Source: Gemmatimonadota bacterium
Lineage (GTDB): Bacteria > GCA-2686955
Assembly: GCA_002686955.1 (NCBI GenBank)
Contig: NYZA01000265.1
Coordinates: 1 to 12,180, forward strand
DNA: 12,180 nucleotides
Reading direction: 5' to 3'
How positions within the stretch are numbered: the stretch's first letter is position 1; every line of letters starts with the position of its first letter. Positions 8,791 to 12,180 of this stretch are shown piece after piece. The notes beneath the pieces were generated by a model. That model worked only from the letters and a program-made list of their open reading frames with translations. It did no database searches and was not told where the DNA came from. The position numbers were made by a program, and so were the translations under genes.

Positions 8791-9747
8791 CTTGCCGAAT
8801 CCGCCAGTCACGCGCACCTTCCCCCTCCAGATTCTCCAAGTAGGTCTCGACCGCGGCCGCCACGGAGTGCGCGGCATCCTCGCCTGCAAATCCGAGAGCC
8901 GATCCAGCCAGCGATCGAAGCAGGGGACTCGGCGGTCCGGTGCCAGACGACGTCCCCGGATCCAAGCTGCGAACTCCCGCGGCCGCGGATTGCTCATCCC
9001 CGATCCGTCCCGCGTCGCCTCCTGAGCTGTGAGCAGAGGCCCGGTCCGGGTCGCTCGCTGACCGCTCGGGGGAAGACAGTTGACCCGCGGGATCGCGGTT
9101 TCCCGCAACGCCGCGCGAATCTCGGCGCGGTTGCGCCCACGTCGCGATCCCCCTGCCACGTCGGCCGGTCCCTTGTGCCGGCCAGGTGTCGGCGAACTCC
9201 GCTGTCTCCGGGAGCTCCAGCCCTTGCCGTCATCTGTTGATCTCATGACCGGCCCGCGAGCGCAAGATAGTGGACCACCTGAGGGCGTGTGCAATCCGCC
9301 GCGCGCTCGCCACCCGCAGCCCCCTGATTCCCGGTCTCGACGGCCTCGAATACCCGATATCCACGATTGCCGCACTTCCGGATATCCACGGATCTTCGGG
9401 GACATACCTGTCGTCGCTTCGGCGGACTCCTCCCGCCGAAGACCGCCGCGGATTCTGCTAAGATCGAGCCACGCCGGTCGTTTCCGCATCGGCCACCACT
9501 GCCCTGAGGATTCTGAGTGCTGAACCACTGGGCGACCGGAGCGTGCGGGGTGGCCGGGGTTGTGGGGGGCTTGGTAATGAGTTGTTCGAGGACTAGATTT
9601 CCGCCGGAACGGAGCAGGATGCGGCCATCCGTTTGGTCGCTGAGTCTCAATCGGCTGCGCTACGAAACTCGTTACTACTGGACCCCCACTTCTGGCGTTC
9701 AACTACGCTCGTCACGACTCGTGATGTTGGCTGCCGTGGGAAACAAG
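8791..9747. other. Stretch of about 950 bases without an intact gene
   Basis: Long open frames exist on both strands, but their products are Arg/Pro/Gly/Ser-rich with no family signature, as expected of GC-rich non-coding DNA. Parts on the minus strand may be further debris of the beta-helix gene. From about 9570 rightwards the sequence becomes visibly less GC-rich, leading into the DUF4041 gene. The boundary of an inserted segment may therefore lie between about 9560 and 9720. No integrase, insertion-sequence end or complete tRNA was seen. Confidence 0.4.
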
Positions 9748-11382
9748 ATGAATCACCAGCCATACGAGGTCCTCTTGGCGGTCATGGGAGTCCTCTGGTT
9801 CGTAACGTTGGTCCGGCAGTGGCGCCTGAGATCGGCCCATTCGCGGCTTGTTGAAGCTCATAAACAACTAAGGAAGAGGCATGCAACACTCGAGAACGAC
9901 CAAGCAAATATGCATGCAGCGCACACCACAGCCAAGGCGGAGCTCGCAGATATTTCAGAATCGAACCGCCGCGTTGCGGCCGCGCAAAGCCGCCTGATTG
10001 CAGCTCAAACTCAGATCGAGGCTGAACTCCGCGCGCTGCAAGATGAATATGCGCTTCTGCAGGGGGAGCATGCTCGCGTTACGTCCGAACGAGATGAACT
10101 GCGAACCGCACACGATCAACTTGAGCCCAAGTACAAAGCAAGCGAGGCCAAGCAAACCGCTCTCTTGGAACGTTTCAGACCGATCGAAGACTTAGGCAAG
10201 GAAGCCAAGCGACTTGAAGATTCAGTGACGAAGCTGAAGGAATCATATCGACAGAAGAAGGCCAAGTACGACAAATTGGTACACACGGTAGCGGCGTTCG
10301 ATGACGGAATCGAGCTCGCTGAGTTGGGATTCTACGAACCCCATTTCGACTTTGATACGTCGGAGAGATACAAGCATGCCATACGCGAGATCAAAGAAGA
10401 GCAAAAGGAAATGGTCCGCAACAGAGAGGCAATAGTCTGCAACATCCAGTGGACAGTTGACAATAGCCTAGCAAAGGGGCAGACGATGATCAATAGAGGC
10501 GTACGTTTGACCGCGCGGGCGTTCAACAACGAGTGCGATGCGGCTGTTGCGAAGGTGCGGTGGAACAACGTACGCCGGATGGAACTACGAATCGAGAAGG
10601 CCTTCGACGCCGTCAACAAGGCCAACCGTTCTCAACATATCGTCGTCACAAGCGAGTATCTTGCTCTCAAACTACAGGAACTTCGTCTTGCTCACGAATA
10701 CAAGGAGAAGAAGCACCAAGAGCGGGAAGAAAAGGCAGAACTTCGAAGGCAGGAACGAGAAGAGGCGAAGCTTCGCAAAGACGCTGCCCAAGCTGCTGAG
10801 GAGGAGGCCAAGTACGCCAGACTATTGGCTAAAGCTCGACAGGAAGCTAGGTCAGCTAGCCCGGAGCGCCTCCAGGCTCTGAGGGAGGACATCGCGACAC
10901 TAACGAAGCGGCTTGAGGATGCACATTCGAGGGGGGAGAGAGCGTTGTCAATGGCCCAGCAAACGCGATCGGGCTATGTGTATGTGATTTCCAATGTTGG
11001 CTCGTTTGGGGACGCAGTCTACAAGATCGGGATGACTCGGCGATTGGATCCAATGGATCGAGTCCGGGAACTGAGCGCCGCCAGCGTGCCGTTTGTTTAC
11101 GACACACATGCCATGGTATACTCACGAGATGCTCCGGCCATGGAAGCTGCGCTGCACCATGCCTTTGATGGTCGGCGCGTGAACAAGGTCAATTCCCGCA
11201 AGGAGTTCTTCAGGGTCAGGCTTGAGGAAGTCAAGCGCGAAATTGAACGCCTATTTCCAAACGCCGATTTCGTTGAGACCATCGAGGCACGTGACTTCAG
11301 GGAGACGAAATCCATCGAAGAGAGCCGGAACGACGCTAGGTCCAAGACAGATGCCCGGAAAAAGTTCCCTGACGCATTGTAG
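9748..11382 (+). CDS. SNIPE-like membrane-anchored DUF4041/GIY-YIG (T5orf172, MUG113) nuclease
   Basis: The 544-residue protein has four parts. (1) An N-terminal hydrophobic segment (about 7-22, EVLLAVMGVLWFVTLV) flanked by basic residues, a likely inner-membrane anchor. (2) A long coiled coil (about 30-165) of charged heptads. (3) A DUF4041-type region (about 165-330) with FYEPHFDFDTSERY at 195, followed by a Lys/Glu/Arg-rich helix to about 400. (4) A GIY-YIG domain from 409: GYVYVISN, YKIGMTRR (425), RVREL, then Glu466 in AMEAALHHAF, the expected metal-binding glutamate, and RVNKVNSRKEFF. Known SNIPE is a surface-associated nuclease of this architecture that cuts phage DNA as it enters. ATG 9748 is chosen because the membrane segment follows at once and GGGA lies 6 bases upstream; GTG 9721 and ATG 9724 are alternatives, and the frame is open from 9517. 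Base composition is lower in GC than the neighbours, suggesting transfer. It stands alone, with no partner gene. Confidence 0.85.
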   Translation: MNHQPYEVLLAVMGVLWFVTLVRQWRLRSAHSRLVEAHKQLRKRHATLENDQANMHAAHTTAKAELADISESNRRVAAAQSRLIAAQTQIEAELRALQDEYALLQGEHARVTSERDELRTAHDQLEPKYKASEAKQTALLERFRPIEDLGKEAKRLEDSVTKLKESYRQKKAKYDKLVHTVAAFDDGIELAELGFYEPHFDFDTSERYKHAIREIKEEQKEMVRNREAIVCNIQWTVDNSLAKGQTMINRGVRLTARAFNNECDAAVAKVRWNNVRRMELRIEKAFDAVNKANRSQHIVVTSEYLALKLQELRLAHEYKEKKHQEREEKAELRRQEREEAKLRKDAAQAAEEEAKYARLLAKARQEARSASPERLQALREDIATLTKRLEDAHSRGERALSMAQQTRSGYVYVISNVGSFGDAVYKIGMTRRLDPMDRVRELSAASVPFVYDTHAMVYSRDAPAMEAALHHAFDGRRVNKVNSRKEFFRVRLEEVKREIERLFPNADFVETIEARDFRETKSIEESRNDARSKTDARKKFPDAL

Positions 11383-11430
11383 ATAGATCCATGTCGCCGA
11401 ACGACCATGTCTATACCTATGAGACCTCGA

Positions 11431-11463
11431 ATCGGGTAGCCGGGGGTTTCTCTCCCCCAGCCC
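11431..11463 (-). ncRNA. Group II intron domain VI and 3' splice site
   Basis: GGGCUGGGGG pairs with CCCCCGG and CCC around an AGAGAAA loop. An unpaired A at 11437 sits in CUACCCGAU, 7 nucleotides from the 3' end, which is the usual distance for the branch-point adenosine. The intron would end in the standard AY dinucleotide (AU) at 11432-11431. Confidence 0.7.
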
Positions 11464-11467
11464 CCAC

Positions 11468-11499
11468 ACCACCCCGCATGCGGGTCCGCACGGGGCGGT
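11468..11499 (-). ncRNA. Group II intron domain V (catalytic hairpin)
   Basis: Starting one base after the reverse transcriptase stop, ACCGCCCCG (11499-11491) pairs with CGGGGUGGU (11476-11468). A CGC catalytic triad has a G-U wobble at its centre. Above it are a 2-nt bulge (UG), a 4-bp upper helix (UGCG/CGCA) and a GACC tetraloop. Two helices separated by a 2-nt bulge with a capping tetraloop are the defining domain V shape that binds the two catalytic metal ions. All elements needed for activity are present. Confidence 0.8.
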
Positions 11500-12180
11500 T
11501 CACCGTAGTTGAGCAGATTGGATCCAGATGTCTCGAATGGAGACCAGGCCTCGTCGAGCGAGATAAGCATCGGAAAGAGCTACGTGAATCGCGTAATTGC
11601 GAGACATGTGCCACGGTCCTTTCGAGCTGAGGCCCGTCAGGATCGCCCATTTCCTGCTTACGCCCCGCGCAAGCAGTCGTTGGATCCTGGTGTATCGCTT
11701 GCGCCACATATTCCAGTAGCACATGCGCACTCGTCGTCGGATCCATCTCTCCAGTTCGGGGATGGGCCTGTAGTAACCCGAGAGCCCGAAGTATGCCATC
11801 CATCCGTTGAGGTAGAGAGCAAGCTCCTTCATTCGACGCTTCATGGACACGCCCCAGTTTCTCCCGGTCAACTCCTTGATCCGGGCCTGGAAGCGATGAA
11901 GTGTCTTATCCGACCAACTAATCTTGGTTCCCCGGAAGGTGAATCCCAGGAATGTTGCCTTGTTGGTCGGCACGACGTGGCTCTTCTGCGTGTTGACCTC
12001 CAAGCGGAGCACGCTTTCGAGCCATCTGGTGACACTTGCCATCACGCGTTCACCGCTGCGCTTACTCCCGACCACGATGATCACATCGTCGGCGTAGCGC
12101 GCGAAGCGGTGTCCTCTCCTCTCAAGCTCCTTGTCGAAGTCGTCGAGGATGATGTTGGCGAGCAAGGGCGACAGAGGGCC
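11500..12180 (-). CDS. ltrA: Group II intron reverse transcriptase/maturase, partial (5' end outside window)
   Basis: The visible 227 residues begin inside the reverse transcriptase domain with GPLSPLLANIILDDFDKELE (RT block 4), then RYADD, the catalytic YxDD box. Next comes the RT-to-thumb region KSHVVPTNKATFLGFTFRG, and the maturase (X) domain with LNGWMAYFGLSGYY and KGPWHMSRNYAIHVALSDAY. It ends at TGA 11500-11502 without the DNA-binding/HNH endonuclease domain of LtrA-type proteins. It therefore belongs to the endonuclease-lacking group, which usually homes through replication forks or single-stranded target DNA. These proteins splice their own intron and copy it into DNA. The frame is open to the window edge with no frameshift, so the protein may be intact. 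Confidence 0.92.
   Translation of the reverse strand, partial: GPLSPLLANIILDDFDKELERRGHRFARYADDVIIVVGSKRSGERVMASVTRWLESVLRLEVNTQKSHVVPTNKATFLGFTFRGTKISWSDKTLHRFQARIKELTGRNWGVSMKRRMKELALYLNGWMAYFGLSGYYRPIPELERWIRRRVRMCYWNMWRKRYTRIQRLLARGVSRKWAILTGLSSKGPWHMSRNYAIHVALSDAYLARRGLVSIRDIWIQSAQLR

Larger units (their letters stand above)
11431..12180 (-). mobile_element. Group II intron, 3' part (continues past the window end)
   Basis: The minus strand carries the end of an intron-encoded reverse transcriptase, then domain V, domain VI and a 3' end of the form CUACCCGAU. The 3' splice site is placed after position 11431, so the 3' exon begins at 11430. The 5' half of the ribozyme and the start of the reverse transcriptase lie beyond 12180. 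The intron sits 48 bases behind the stop of the SNIPE-like gene and points towards it, so it does not interrupt that gene. Confidence 0.85.

Noticed and set aside
9495-9536. tRNA-like 5' half on the minus strand (GCTCCGGTCGCCCAGTGG followed by an anticodon-like loop)
   Set aside because: The anticodon stem does not pair, no T-arm or matching acceptor 3' strand (CCGGAGC) follows, and no CCA-adjacent end was found. At best it is a relic.
8614-9702. 362-codon minus-strand frame as a single intact gene
   Set aside because: Most of it is Arg/Pro/Gly-rich without motifs. Only the last 30 residues look like protein, and their upstream partner lies in another frame.

Overview
The window comes from a GC-rich bacterial chromosome. 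Codons are strongly G/C-ending, and there is a classical bacterial translation gene cluster on the minus strand: rplM-rpsI-rpsB-tsf-pyrH-frr, followed after a short gap by typA/bipA. The species cannot be read from the sequence. The TPR-protein style and a C-terminal DMGAYGGP motif of the parallel beta-helix type are common in Myxococcota, Acidobacteriota and similar lineages; that is only a hint.

Layout: (1) 1-310 has no gene; it holds a perfect 10-bp hairpin near 88-112. (2) 311-1099 (+) encodes a probably exported TPR protein. (3) 1201-1933 (-) is a broken M61-family peptidase: its start and its PDZ end are present, the catalytic centre is missing, and one extra base shifts the frame. (4) 1959-3764 (-) is typA/bipA. 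(5) 3985-4143 (+) is a 52-codon remnant matching the end of an agmatine deiminase/peptidylarginine deiminase gene. (6) 4156-8311 (-) is the ribosomal/translation operon, with a likely sigma70-type promoter near 8413-8442. Its rpsB is unusual, with a 12-bp tandem repeat at the 5' end and a long acidic tail. (7) 8440-9747 has no intact gene and holds a decayed beta-helix protein tail. (8) 9748-11382 (+) is a long A/T-richer gene for a membrane-anchored, coiled-coil DUF4041 protein ending in a GIY-YIG (T5orf172/MUG113) nuclease domain. This is the architecture of the SNIPE anti-phage nuclease. (9) 11431 to the window end (-) is the 3' part of a group II intron: reverse transcriptase/maturase, domain V, domain VI and the 3' splice site.

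The left two thirds are housekeeping: ribosomal proteins S9, S2 and L13, elongation factor Ts, UMP kinase, ribosome recycling factor and the ribosome-associated GTPase BipA. They are surrounded by eroded accessory genes. The right end is accessory DNA combining a candidate phage-defence nuclease with a retroelement placed tail to tail 48 bp behind it. The most interesting item is the SNIPE-like nuclease. The repeated pattern of shortened genes (M61, deiminase, beta-helix) next to a healthy core operon is also worth checking.
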